NCBI RefSeq assembly: GCF_003254585.1
Contig: NZ_QJGZ01000040.1
Location: 1 to 64,000, forward strand
Direction of reading: 5' to 3'
DNA: 64,000 nt
Source: Flavobacterium sharifuzzamanii
Lineage (GTDB): Bacteria; Bacteroidota; Bacteroidia; Flavobacteriales; Flavobacteriaceae
Position numbers and translations under genes: made by a program. This document shows, piece after piece, positions 52,751-61,780 of the stretch. Each line of letters starts with the position of its first letter. The first letter of the stretch is position 1. The notes below the pieces were generated by a model. That model was not told the DNA's origin and made no database searches. It saw only the letters and a program-made list of their open reading frames with translations.

Positions 52751-53992
52751 ATGAGAAGGAAATTATACTTTAAATATATTGGAATTTTGTCCTTTATAAC
52801 AGCTCAAGCACAGACCTTGACAATTGACCAAAGTTATCAGTTGGCTGTTGAGAATTATCCTTTAATAAAACAATATGAACTCATTGAAAAAAGTAAAGAA
52901 TATACTTTGAGTAATGCTAATAAGGCTTATCTGCCTCAAATAAGTCTAACCGCAATTGAAGGATATGTTTTTGGAGATTTTCCGACTTTGGGAAGCTCAG
53001 GAAACGACAGCAAATTTAAATTTATTGGTCTTGGACAAGTCAATCAGACTATTTGGGATGGAGGCGCAACCAAAACGCAAAAAAAGATTATTGAGGCATC
53101 TTCAAACACAGATAGAGCTTCTGTAGAAGTCTCGCTTTACGATTTACGTTCTCGAGTAAATCAACTTTATTTCGGCGTATTGCTTATTGACGAGCAATTG
53201 AAACAGCTTCAAATTCAAAATGCCATTATTGCCAATAATATTGATAAGGTTAAAAAACTTCACGAGAATGGTTTGGCATACAAAACGGATGTTGATGAAA
53301 TGAAAGCCGAACAGCTCAATCTCAGTAGGCAGAAAAAAGATTTTGAATATACTAAGGCAGGCTATCAAACGATGCTTTCTTATTTGATTGGGAAAAATAT
53401 CAATCAGGAAAAATTTGGGAAACCTTTTAATTCGTCAAGTCTCGACACCATTATCAAGCGTCCGGAACAATTGCTTTTTGCCAGTCAGCGAAATCTAGTA
53501 AATGCACAATCCGAAATGCAGAAAGTAAGTCTTATGCCTAAAGTTGGATTACTGGGCGCAGGCGTAGTTTTGGCACCTGGAATTAATTTGGGAACCAATA
53601 AAATTTCTACCGTTGGAGTTGCTGGAGTTAGTGTTGGATGGGATATAAAAGGACTATACAAAAATTCAAACGAAAAACAGCTGACGCAGCAGAATTTGAA
53701 AAAAATAGAAGTTCAGGAAGAAACATTTTTATTTAATACCAGATTTCAGATGAATCAAAAAACAGCTGATATTGAACGACAGAAAGCGATTTTGAAAGAC
53801 GATGATGAAATTGTAAAACTTCGTCAGACTATTCGCGAAGGATATCAGCTGAAATATGACACTGGCGCTGGTCCGTTGATAGATTTATTGAATGCGACAG
53901 AAAAAGAAGGAAACGCGCGAGCAGAAAAAGCCTTGCACGAAATTCAATTGCTTTTGGCAGAATACGAGTATCAAACAATCAAAGGAAATTAA
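52751..53992 (+). CDS. TolC-family outer-membrane efflux protein
   Basis: The 413-residue product has a signal peptide ending near TAQAQ. It contains the TolC pattern LTIDQSYQLAVENYPLIKQYELIEKSKEYTLSNANKAYLPQISL, then a second half with LFASQRNLVNAQSEMQKVSLMPKVGL and a long coiled segment to the end. It forms the outer-membrane duct for the ABC exporter encoded downstream. Slightly short for the family, but both repeats are present. Confidence 0.92.
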   Translation: MRRKLYFKYIGILSFITAQAQTLTIDQSYQLAVENYPLIKQYELIEKSKEYTLSNANKAYLPQISLTAIEGYVFGDFPTLGSSGNDSKFKFIGLGQVNQTIWDGGATKTQKKIIEASSNTDRASVEVSLYDLRSRVNQLYFGVLLIDEQLKQLQIQNAIIANNIDKVKKLHENGLAYKTDVDEMKAEQLNLSRQKKDFEYTKAGYQTMLSYLIGKNINQEKFGKPFNSSSLDTIIKRPEQLLFASQRNLVNAQSEMQKVSLMPKVGLLGAGVVLAPGINLGTNKISTVGVAGVSVGWDIKGLYKNSNEKQLTQQNLKKIEVQEETFLFNTRFQMNQKTADIERQKAILKDDDEIVKLRQTIREGYQLKYDTGAGPLIDLLNATEKEGNARAEKALHEIQLLLAEYEYQTIKGN

Positions 53993-54003
53993 TACTATAC
54001 ACT

Positions 54004-54906
54004 ATGAAAAAGATAAAGCTTTTATATTTTCTTATTCCAGCAATTTTCATGTTTTCATGCAATAATAAAGAAAATGATTTTGATGCTTCGGGCTCTTTTG
54101 AAGCTGTTGAAACCATTCTGTCAGCAGAAGCAAACGGTCAGATTTTACAGTTGAATGTAGAAGAAGGCCAGCAATTAGAGGCAGGACAAAAAGTTGGTTT
54201 TATAGATAGTACGCAGCTTTCTATAAATAAAATGCAATTGCGCCAGAATGAAAAAGCAATTCTGAGCGGAAGACCGCAAATACAGATACAGACTGAAAGT
54301 TTAAAAAGACAGCTCGATAATGCCATTTTAGACCGCAACAGAACTGAAAAATTGGTAAAAGGCGGAGTAGCTTCTCAAAAGCAATTGGATGATATAAATT
54401 CTAAAGTAGCCGCTTTACAAGCGCAGATAAAGGCTCAGAAGAGTTCGCTGGAAACCACTACTGAAAACTTGAATCAACAAGGAAATACGGTTGGAGTTCA
54501 GTTAAAAGGAATTGAAGATCAATTAAGTAAAAGTGTTATTGTAAACCCAATAAAAGGAACTGTTTTGGCAAAATATGCGGAACAATATGAAATGGCTGTA
54601 ATTGGAAAACCGCTTTATAAAATTGCCAATCTAGAAACACTTGATTTGAGAGCATATATTACGGGAACACAATTGCCTCAAATTAAAATTGGGCAACAGG
54701 TTAAAGTGCGTATAGATGAGGGTGAGAAGAAATACAAAGAATATCAAGGTGCAATTGCATGGATTTCAAATAAATCTGAGTTTTCTCCAAAAACAATTCC
54801 GACTAAAGACGAACGAGCTAATTTAGTCTATGCTATAAAAGTAAGAGTAAAAAACGATGGCTATCTGAAAATTGGAATGTACGGAGAAGTGCTTTGGTCC
54901 AAATAA
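54004..54906 (+). CDS. HlyD-family periplasmic adaptor (lipoprotein)
   Basis: The 300-residue product has a lipoprotein signal (MKKIKLLYFLIPAIFMFSC, Cys19). The barrel-sandwich half LSAEANGQILQLNVEEGQQLEAGQKVGFID is followed by a coiled-coil hairpin (about 75-155), then IVNPIKGTVLAKYAEQYEMAVIGKPLYKIANLETLDLRAYI and a beta-barrel domain. It matches YbhG, the adaptor that connects ABC-2 permeases to TolC. It lies 11 bp after the TolC gene. Confidence 0.92.
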   Translation: MKKIKLLYFLIPAIFMFSCNNKENDFDASGSFEAVETILSAEANGQILQLNVEEGQQLEAGQKVGFIDSTQLSINKMQLRQNEKAILSGRPQIQIQTESLKRQLDNAILDRNRTEKLVKGGVASQKQLDDINSKVAALQAQIKAQKSSLETTTENLNQQGNTVGVQLKGIEDQLSKSVIVNPIKGTVLAKYAEQYEMAVIGKPLYKIANLETLDLRAYITGTQLPQIKIGQQVKVRIDEGEKKYKEYQGAIAWISNKSEFSPKTIPTKDERANLVYAIKVRVKNDGYLKIGMYGEVLWSK

Positions 54907-54917
54907 AACAATAGTTT

Positions 54918-55868
54918 ATGCCTGCAGTTACATTAAAAAATATTATTAAAAAATATGGTGATTTTGTCGCTGTAGATGAAGTGTCTTTTGAGGTGCAGAA
55001 AGGGGAACTTTTTGGATTAATTGGCCCAGATGGCGCTGGAAAAACTTCGATTTTTAGAATCTTAACAACATTACTTTTGGCGGAAGGAGGCACGGCAACT
55101 GTTGAAGGGCATGATGTCGTAAAAGAGTATGAGGAAATTAGAAATAAAGTAGGCTACATGCCTGGAAAATTCTCATTGTATCAAGATTTGACAGTAAAAG
55201 AAAATCTCGAGTTTTTTGCCACTATTTTTGGGACTACAATTGAAGAAAATTATGAACTGATTAAAGATATTTACGATCAGATAAAACCTTTTAATGACAG
55301 ACGTGCTGGAAAACTCTCGGGAGGAATGAAACAAAAACTGGCTTTATGCTGTGCGCTAATTCATAAACCTGAGATTTTATTTTTGGACGAACCTACAACA
55401 GGTGTAGATGTGGTTTCGCGCAGTGAATTTTGGGATATGCTGGCAAAACTTAAAAAGCAAAATATCACAATTGTAGTTTCGACTCCTTACATGGACGAAG
55501 CAAAATTATGCGATCGAATTGCGCTTATCCAAAACGGAAAAATAATGACGGTCGATGAACCGCAGCAAATAATAAACAGTTTCCCGAAACCGCTTTTTGC
55601 AGTAAAAGCAAAGAATATTTACAAGCTTTTGCAAAATCTTAGAGACGAAAAAGAAGTTGAGAATTGCGATGCCTTTGGAGAATTTCTTCATCTTACATTG
55701 ACTTCAGAGTTTATAGATGAAGAGAAAGTTAAAGCTATCGCTCAAAAATACAATCCCGAAGGCTTGGAAGTAAAAAGGATAGAACCAACTATTGAAGACA
55801 GTTTTATTCGTCTAATGCGAGAACAGAACAATTCTAGAGAACCAAAAGAAATGCTAGATGGAAAATAA
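54918..55868 (+). CDS. ABC transporter ATP-binding protein, YbhF N-terminal-half type
   Basis: The 316-residue protein has Walker A GLIGPDGAGKTSIFRIL, the signature KLSGGMKQKLALCCALIH, Walker B ILFLDEPTTGVD and the switch region VVSTPYMDEAKLCDRI. The Asp in GPDGAGK is typical of the first ABC half of the fused YbhF/YhiH proteins. A C-terminal extension of about 90 residues follows. The stop overlaps the next ABC gene by 11 bp. Confidence 0.93.
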   Translation: MPAVTLKNIIKKYGDFVAVDEVSFEVQKGELFGLIGPDGAGKTSIFRILTTLLLAEGGTATVEGHDVVKEYEEIRNKVGYMPGKFSLYQDLTVKENLEFFATIFGTTIEENYELIKDIYDQIKPFNDRRAGKLSGGMKQKLALCCALIHKPEILFLDEPTTGVDVVSRSEFWDMLAKLKKQNITIVVSTPYMDEAKLCDRIALIQNGKIMTVDEPQQIINSFPKPLFAVKAKNIYKLLQNLRDEKEVENCDAFGEFLHLTLTSEFIDEEKVKAIAQKYNPEGLEVKRIEPTIEDSFIRLMREQNNSREPKEMLDGK

Positions 55869-56601
55869 AGCTATAATTTGTAAAGATCTAACCAAACAAT
55901 TTGGCGATTTCAAAGCAGTTGATAAAATTAGCTTTGAAGTGAGCGAAGGCGAGATTTTTGGTTTTTTAGGAGCCAACGGAGCTGGAAAGACAACTGCGAT
56001 GCGAATCCTCTGCGGACTTTCTTTTCCTACTTCGGGAGAAGCCAGAGTGGCGGGTTTTGATGTGTATAGACAGCAGGAAAAAATCAAGAAAAATATTGGT
56101 TATATGAGTCAGAAGTTTTCGCTGTATGATAATCTGACTATTTTGGAAAATATTGAGTTTTTTGCTGGCGTTTATGGAGTTTCAAGGCCTGAAATTAAAG
56201 AAAGAAGCAAGGATCTGATTTTGACTTTAGGTTTAGAAAAAGAAGCCAAAAAATTGGTTGGCGGATTGCCTTTAGGATGGAAACAAAAACTAGCTTTTTC
56301 TGTGGCGGTATTTCATCGCCCGAAAATTGTTTTTCTAGATGAACCTACAGGCGGTGTTGACCCAATAACCCGACGACAGTTTTGGGAAATGATTTATCAA
56401 GCGGCAGCAGATGGAATTACAGTTTTTGTTACTACACATTATATGGACGAAGCTGAATATTGTGATAGAATCAGTATTATGGTCGATGGGCATGTTGCAG
56501 CAATAGATTCTCCATCAGCATTAAAAAAACGCTTCAATGCCGTTTCTATGGATGAGGTTTTTTATGAACTGGCACGAAATGCCAAAAGAACATCAGATTA
56601 G
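55858..56601 (+). CDS. ABC transporter ATP-binding protein, YbhF C-terminal-half type
   Basis: The 247-residue protein has Walker A GFLGANGAGKTTAMRIL, Walker B IVFLDEPTGGVDP and the switch histidine in VTTHYMDEAEYC. The signature is degenerate, with GGLPLGWKQKLAF in place of LSGGQ, as in the second half of YbhF-type proteins. So the two ABC genes here correspond to one fused gene in E. coli. The ATG overlaps the previous gene by 11 bp. Confidence 0.93.
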   Translation: MENKAIICKDLTKQFGDFKAVDKISFEVSEGEIFGFLGANGAGKTTAMRILCGLSFPTSGEARVAGFDVYRQQEKIKKNIGYMSQKFSLYDNLTILENIEFFAGVYGVSRPEIKERSKDLILTLGLEKEAKKLVGGLPLGWKQKLAFSVAVFHRPKIVFLDEPTGGVDPITRRQFWEMIYQAAADGITVFVTTHYMDEAEYCDRISIMVDGHVAAIDSPSALKKRFNAVSMDEVFYELARNAKRTSD

Positions 56602-56602
56602 T

Positions 56603-57709
56603 ATGAAAAGATTACTGGCTTTTATTCGAAAAGAGTTTTATCATGTTTTCAGAGATCGGAGAACTTTGCTGATTCTCTTTGGACTTCCTGTTGTACAAAT
56701 TGTTCTTTTTGGTTTTGCCTTGAGCAGCGAAGTAAAGAATATCGGAATTGCCATTCAAGATAATTCACACGATATTCATACCGAAAAAATGATACAAAAG
56801 ATACAGTCCAGTTCTTATTTTCATGTTGAGAATCCGATTTTGAATTACAATGATGTTGAGAACAGATTTAAAGACGGAAGCATAAAATGTGCAGTCATTT
56901 TTCAGTCCAATTTTGCTTCTGATATTCAACGTCTCGGAGGGGCAAAAATTCAAGTAATTGCAGATGCATCAGATCCTAATACAGCAACAATTGTGACCAA
57001 TTATTTAAATGCCATTATTAGAGATTATCAGCAGGAATTAAATCCGTCTGCGAAGTTAAATTATCAAATAATTCCAGAATTAAGGCAGCTTTATAACGAA
57101 GAGCAAAACGGTTCGCTCAACTTTATTCCAGGTGTAATTGCCTTGATTTTTATGATTGTCAGCACAGCTTTGACTTCTGTTTCTGTTGTGCGCGAAAAAG
57201 AACTTGGAACTATGGAAATTTTGCTTGTATCACCTTTTAAACCCATTATGGTTTTAATCGCAAAAGCAATTCCGTTTTTAGTGCTTTCTATAATCAATTT
57301 CATATTGATTATTCTTCTTTCGGTATATCTGCTTGATGTTGAGATTAAAGGAAGTTTTCTGCTTCTTTTTGCAGAAAGTATTTTGTTTATTATCACTTGT
57401 CTTTCTCTCGGTTTGCTGATTTCAAATGTTACCAATTCGCAACAGACAGCCATGCTGATATCGATGATGGGAATGATGGTGCCTACTTTGATACTGACTG
57501 GTTTTATGTTTCCGATAGAAAATATGCCTTGGATATTTCAAGCGATTTCTCATTTAATTCCCTCGCATTATTATTACATCATTGTAAAAGCTGTAATGCT
57601 CAAAGGTTTAGGCTTTTCATACATCTGGAAAGAAACTCTAATATTGGCAGTAATGACAGTTTTATTGCTTACAGTCTCTTTGAAAAAATTTAAAATCAGA
57701 TTGTCATGA
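56603..57709 (+). CDS. ABC-2 transporter permease (YbhS/YhhJ type)
   Basis: From ATG 56603 (MKRLLAFIRKEFYHVFRDRRT) the protein has 368 residues; a longer frame from 56537 overlaps the previous gene by 65 bp and is not needed. One N-terminal helix is followed by a large external loop (about 45-170) and five helices with SVVREKELGTMEILLVSPFKP at the cytoplasmic coupling loop. It forms the membrane pore with the next gene's product. Confidence 0.92.
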   Translation: MKRLLAFIRKEFYHVFRDRRTLLILFGLPVVQIVLFGFALSSEVKNIGIAIQDNSHDIHTEKMIQKIQSSSYFHVENPILNYNDVENRFKDGSIKCAVIFQSNFASDIQRLGGAKIQVIADASDPNTATIVTNYLNAIIRDYQQELNPSAKLNYQIIPELRQLYNEEQNGSLNFIPGVIALIFMIVSTALTSVSVVREKELGTMEILLVSPFKPIMVLIAKAIPFLVLSIINFILIILLSVYLLDVEIKGSFLLLFAESILFIITCLSLGLLISNVTNSQQTAMLISMMGMMVPTLILTGFMFPIENMPWIFQAISHLIPSHYYYIIVKAVMLKGLGFSYIWKETLILAVMTVLLLTVSLKKFKIRLS

Positions 57710-58830
57710 AAGTGCTTCGTTTTATATTGCAGAAAGAATTTCGCCAGATATTTAGAGATAAAACCATATTGGCCATGATGTTTTTTGTGCCGACAATACA
57801 GCTCATTATTTTGCCGCTTGCGGCTAATTTTGAAGTAAAAAGTGTAAACATTGTTTATGTAGATCAGGACCATAGTTCGTATTCTCAAAAATTAATCAAT
57901 AAAATTGGTTCTTCGGGATACTTTCATATTGTAGGAGCTCCAGCATCGTATTTGGAAGGTATCAAGTTTATTGAAAAAGGAGATGCCGATCTAATTCTAG
58001 AAATTCCTTCTGGATTCGAAAGAAACTTAGTAAGAGAAGGCAGTCAGAAAGTAAATATCGCCGCAGATGCCATTAACGGAACCAAATCAAATATCGGAAA
58101 TGCTTATTTGAATGTTGTGCTGGCAGATTTTAGTAATGACTTGGATATTCGGTTTAAATTACCGCCACAATCTGCTTCTGTTTTGCCATCCTTAATTTCT
58201 TTAAACAGCACAAATTGGTACAATCCGAGAGCAGAATATAAATACTATATGGTTCCTGGAATTCTGGTTTTATTGCTCACTTTGATTGGCGGATTTATTA
58301 CGGCACTAAATATTGTAAAAGAAAAAGAAATAGGTACAATTGAACAGATTAATGTGACACCAATTCAGAAATGGCAGTTTATTTTAGGCAAACTCATTCC
58401 TTTTTGGATTGTTGGAATGATTGTATTTACAGTAGGCCTCATCGTAATGTATTTGATTTACGGAATATTTCCGCAAGGAAGTTTCTTAGTCTTATATCTT
58501 TTTGCAGGAGTCTATCTGATCGCTTTATTAGGATTGGGGCTCTTGATTTCGACATTTGCAGATACGCAATTGCAAGCCATGTTTATTGCGTATTTCTTTA
58601 TGATGATTTTTATGCTCATGAGCGGTTTTTTTACCAGTACCGATAGCATGCCGAATTGGGCTAGAACCATTTCAGAATTTACGCCTGTAACACATTTTAT
58701 AAAAGTGGTTCGGCTTATAGTTTTAAAAGGAAGTGGTTTAAAAGAAGTGGGAACAGAGCTTCTGTACTTGTTTATTTTTGCTGTTGTCTTGAATGCTTTG
58801 GCGATTTATAATTACAGAAAGACAAGTTAA
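57706..58830 (+). CDS. ABC-2 transporter permease (YbhR type)
   Basis: The 374-residue protein has the same layout as its neighbour: MKVLRFILQKEFRQIFRDKTI, an external loop, then helices with NIVKEKEIGTIEQINVTPIQK. The ATGA overlap with the previous gene shows translational coupling. It completes the tripartite exporter: two ABC proteins, two permeases, adaptor and TolC. The substrate is unknown; E. coli YbhGFSR affects tolerance to some drugs and cations. Confidence 0.92.
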   Translation: MKVLRFILQKEFRQIFRDKTILAMMFFVPTIQLIILPLAANFEVKSVNIVYVDQDHSSYSQKLINKIGSSGYFHIVGAPASYLEGIKFIEKGDADLILEIPSGFERNLVREGSQKVNIAADAINGTKSNIGNAYLNVVLADFSNDLDIRFKLPPQSASVLPSLISLNSTNWYNPRAEYKYYMVPGILVLLLTLIGGFITALNIVKEKEIGTIEQINVTPIQKWQFILGKLIPFWIVGMIVFTVGLIVMYLIYGIFPQGSFLVLYLFAGVYLIALLGLGLLISTFADTQLQAMFIAYFFMMIFMLMSGFFTSTDSMPNWARTISEFTPVTHFIKVVRLIVLKGSGLKEVGTELLYLFIFAVVLNALAIYNYRKTS

Positions 58831-59044
58831 ATGAATTAGGACTTTGTTTTTATCAATAGTAAGCGCTTCCTCAATAAGAAATGTGATAGAAAAGTATTAA
58901 AAATATTTTTTTTGATTTTAATTTATGAGAAAAAGCTTAGAATTTTTGTATATATGCTTGTTCGTTAGTGTGTTATTTTTTTTCTGTTTGCGTGTTGTTA
59001 CATTGGAGTACGGGAAACCGTAATTAAATCATTATTTAAAAGGC

Positions 59045-59052
59045 TACTTTTG
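59045..59052 (+). promoter_or_regulatory. Putative promoter box upstream of 59083
   Basis: TACTTTTG matches TAnnTTTG, 30 bases before the ATG at 59083. No TTG lies at the usual distance. Confidence 0.4.
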
Positions 59053-59082
59053 CTTTTTTAAACATGGAAATAATTACATCTT

Positions 59083-59430
59083 ATGTCCCCAAATAAGTAT
59101 ATTTTTTTCTTTTTATTATTCATTTCACTATCCTATTCACAGACCAAACGTGCTGCTGTTATGGTAAATGCCAGAGCGCAAAAGGATAGAGTCTTAATTC
59201 GCTGGGCTGTTAATTCTCCAATCGAATGGCAGAAAGCAAATAAAAAAGGATTTATAATTACCAGAACTGCAGTTTTAAGTGACGGTAATGTTCTGTCTCA
59301 ACCAGAAAAAATCCGTTTAATTCCGAAATCATTATATTCTTGGATCGATTTTGTTCAAAAAGATAATAAGTCTGACGTAAATCTTAATGGGGATAATTTT
59401 TCTCTGTTAACACAAGTTTCTTTTTCGTGA
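59083..59430 (+). pseudogene. N-terminal fragment of a large FN3-type secreted protein
   Basis: The 115 residues comprise a signal peptide (MSPNKYIFFFLLFISLSYSQ) and the segment VMVNARAQKDRVLIRWAVNSPIEWQKANKKGFIITRTAVLSDGNV. This closely resembles the start of much larger fibronectin-type-III proteins of Bacteroidota, in which many more domains follow. Here the frame ends shortly after one partial domain, and no continuation is seen in the next 170 bases. It is most simply a remnant of a deleted gene; a short functional protein is possible. Confidence 0.55.
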
Positions 59431-59600
59431 CCACAAAATGAATAGATAAATTATAAAAAGGTTGTTGATTACAATAAAATGGAAATGATATTCAATATTG
59501 AATAATACTTAAAAACAGAACATAATACCAAAATCAGACAATGAATTATCGTTGTTAAAGCGAAAAACATTTTTTAAAAACAAAAACTAAAAATTTAAAC

Positions 59601-60437
59601 ATGAAAAAAAATCTTTTAACTCTATTAGTAATATTAATTGGAGCATGCAGTTTTGCACAAAAATTAAAAATCGACAAAGGAGAAATACAACTAGACGAAA
59701 AAACAATAGGTTTTGTAGAGGGGAAAAAACCACTTTTTACCATTTTTAGCTTAGATAAAAATTATTCAATTACGGCAGAACTAAAGAAAGCCCCAAACGA
59801 AGAGTCTTTGGTATTGCCATGGATTGAGCTTAAAGATCTAGCTACAGGAAAAACTAACGAATTAGAATTTAAGAACAAAAGCAGAAAATTTAGTGCCTTC
59901 AATTATGATCGCAGTATTATCTACGAACTATTAGACAGAGGTATGATAGGAGCAGAAGGTTTAAACAAAGAAACAATTGAAAGTTTTATCAACGGCGAAT
60001 CAGCAGGTATAGCTGCAAAACGTTTAGGAGTTCAAGGAGAAGTGGATAATGCAAATAAAATAGCCGATACGTACCAATTAACAATTGATGATTCAGGAAC
60101 TATTTACAGCATTAAGGCACAAAATCAAAATCCAGACGATAAAAGAATTGGGTTTGTAAGAGTGACTTCGCCTTCTTCAAATGGAGATTTAAAATATGAA
60201 GTTTTAGACCTTAATAGTAACTTAATCGGAACTTGGTTTGCCAGAGGGGGAATGTTCTCAGGCTATGATAAACTTCTGAACGAACAGGTAATTACTTTTG
60301 ATAAAAAAGTGCTGAAAGCAACTTTTGATAATAGAGGAAACCCTATAGGTTATAAAATGAGTAAAGACATTACAGCTATGAATATTGTTAGGGTATTAGT
60401 TGGAAATGGCTATACCTTAGGAAGTCAGGCTAAATAA
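59601..60437 (+). CDS. Secreted hypothetical protein
   Basis: I do not recognise this 278-residue protein. It has a signal peptide (MKKNLLTLLVILIGACSFAQ) and a beta-rich N-terminal part (KIDKGEIQLDEKTIGFVEGKKPLFTIFSLDKNYSITAEL). A helical middle (about 110-150) holds RGMIGAEGLNKETIESFINGESAGIAAKRLGVQG, and a second beta-rich part ends in YTLGSQAK. It lies 21 bp before a lipoprotein gene, probably co-transcribed. Confidence 0.7.
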   Translation: MKKNLLTLLVILIGACSFAQKLKIDKGEIQLDEKTIGFVEGKKPLFTIFSLDKNYSITAELKKAPNEESLVLPWIELKDLATGKTNELEFKNKSRKFSAFNYDRSIIYELLDRGMIGAEGLNKETIESFINGESAGIAAKRLGVQGEVDNANKIADTYQLTIDDSGTIYSIKAQNQNPDDKRIGFVRVTSPSSNGDLKYEVLDLNSNLIGTWFARGGMFSGYDKLLNEQVITFDKKVLKATFDNRGNPIGYKMSKDITAMNIVRVLVGNGYTLGSQAK

Positions 60438-60458
60438 AATAATGAATTAATATATAAA

Positions 60459-61505
60459 ATGGTAAAAATGAAGGAAAGGATTTTATTAGTAGTACTGCAG
60501 TTTTTTTTAATACTAAGTAGCTGTTCAGGGCCAGAAAGTCAGCCGGGAGGAATGCCTGAAGAGAAAGGAGAAATAAAAGCAGATTACATAACAAGTTTCT
60601 TCATCAATGACTTTGTTGTTAGTGCTGATAATACACTTTATAGTATTGGGCAAACTAACGATGAAAAAGGATATTATGTAAGTTTAAAAAAGACTGATCT
60701 TGATGGTAAAGAAACCACACTTAAAAATCTTGATTTAGGAACTTATTCATTTGCCAGACTTGCTTTGGCAAATAATGGAGATCTTCTAATGGTTGCAAAA
60801 GGGAATAATGAACCACATCAGGATAAAATAATGCGTTTCGAAAATAACTTTTCGGAGTTGAACCCATTTTATACTATGAAACCAATAAGTTCTCCGTTTG
60901 CCAGTAAGATTAATCTTTTTCGTATCTGTAATAATAACGATAATACTTATTTTGTTTTTGACTTGAATGCAAGGAATATAAAACGAGTTTTACCAGAGTT
61001 AAACGGAGATGTTTTTGTTGCTGGTTCGGGTAAAGATGAAATAAAAGATGGTACAGGGCTTGATGCAAGTTTTGCTGCTGTAACAAAAATAATTAGCTTG
61101 AATAGTGTTTTGTATTTAATTGATGAAGTTTATGATCCAAGTACAGGGACTTACAAAAACTCTGCGATTAGAAAATTAGAATATATAAACAATGAGTGGA
61201 AAGTAACAACTCTAGTTTCAGCAAGAAATGGTGACCATTTTACTGATCTTACTTTTGATACAAAAAATGAATTATATGTAGTGAATGCTGGAAAAGGAAT
61301 CTTTAAATTAAATCTTCAGGATAATAATCTGTCTCTTTATAAAGATGGAGATTTAAAAGTTAGAGCAGCCGGTAAAGGGGTTTACTCTTCCTTCAAATAT
61401 ACTGAAATGCTTAAGTTTAAAGGGAACGATATTTATTTGCTAGTTTCTGGGAACTTAATTAAAATCTCTGATTTCCAAGCAAAATTTGCAGCTGCAGAAA
61501 AATAA
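60459..61505 (+). CDS. Hypothetical lipoprotein, possibly NHL-like beta-propeller
   Basis: The 348-residue product has a lipoprotein signal (ILLVVLQFFLILSSC). The start could be ATG 60459 or 60468. The mature part has repeated strands with phrases such as DLNARNIKRVLPELNGDVFVAGSG and LTFDTKNELYVVNAGKGIFKLNLQDN, suggestive of a beta-propeller of the NHL or similar type. Function unknown. It follows the previous gene by 21 bp and is closed by a strong terminator at 61651-61695. Confidence 0.65.
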   Translation: MVKMKERILLVVLQFFLILSSCSGPESQPGGMPEEKGEIKADYITSFFINDFVVSADNTLYSIGQTNDEKGYYVSLKKTDLDGKETTLKNLDLGTYSFARLALANNGDLLMVAKGNNEPHQDKIMRFENNFSELNPFYTMKPISSPFASKINLFRICNNNDNTYFVFDLNARNIKRVLPELNGDVFVAGSGKDEIKDGTGLDASFAAVTKIISLNSVLYLIDEVYDPSTGTYKNSAIRKLEYINNEWKVTTLVSARNGDHFTDLTFDTKNELYVVNAGKGIFKLNLQDNNLSLYKDGDLKVRAAGKGVYSSFKYTEMLKFKGNDIYLLVSGNLIKISDFQAKFAAAEK

Positions 61506-61650
61506 TATAAAATAAGCACTGCAGTTTTGTAAATAATTGCAGTGCTTTAAAATGCTCTGAGCGAAAAATACTTTATTGCTTTTACTTCTTGTTATCAAGA
61601 AATTGCTGTAGCCATAGAAAATGAATTACGATTTCGTATCTCGTTAGGTA

Positions 61651-61695
61651 AAAACAAAAGCCCGTTTGAAAACATTCAAACGGGTTTTTGTTTTT
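61651..61695 (+). terminator. Strong rho-independent terminator
   Basis: AAAACAAAAGCCCGTTTGAA (61651-61670) pairs with TTCAAACGGGTTTTTGTTTT (61675-61694) around a four-base loop, ending in a T run. It separates the lipoprotein gene from the MFS gene. Confidence 0.9.
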
Positions 61696-61780
61696 ATAAT
61701 CCACTTAGGATTTTTCTTAATTAAGATTTTTTTCTTAATTTTCATAAGCTATAAATGAAGTTTCTATCTAAAACTATAGG

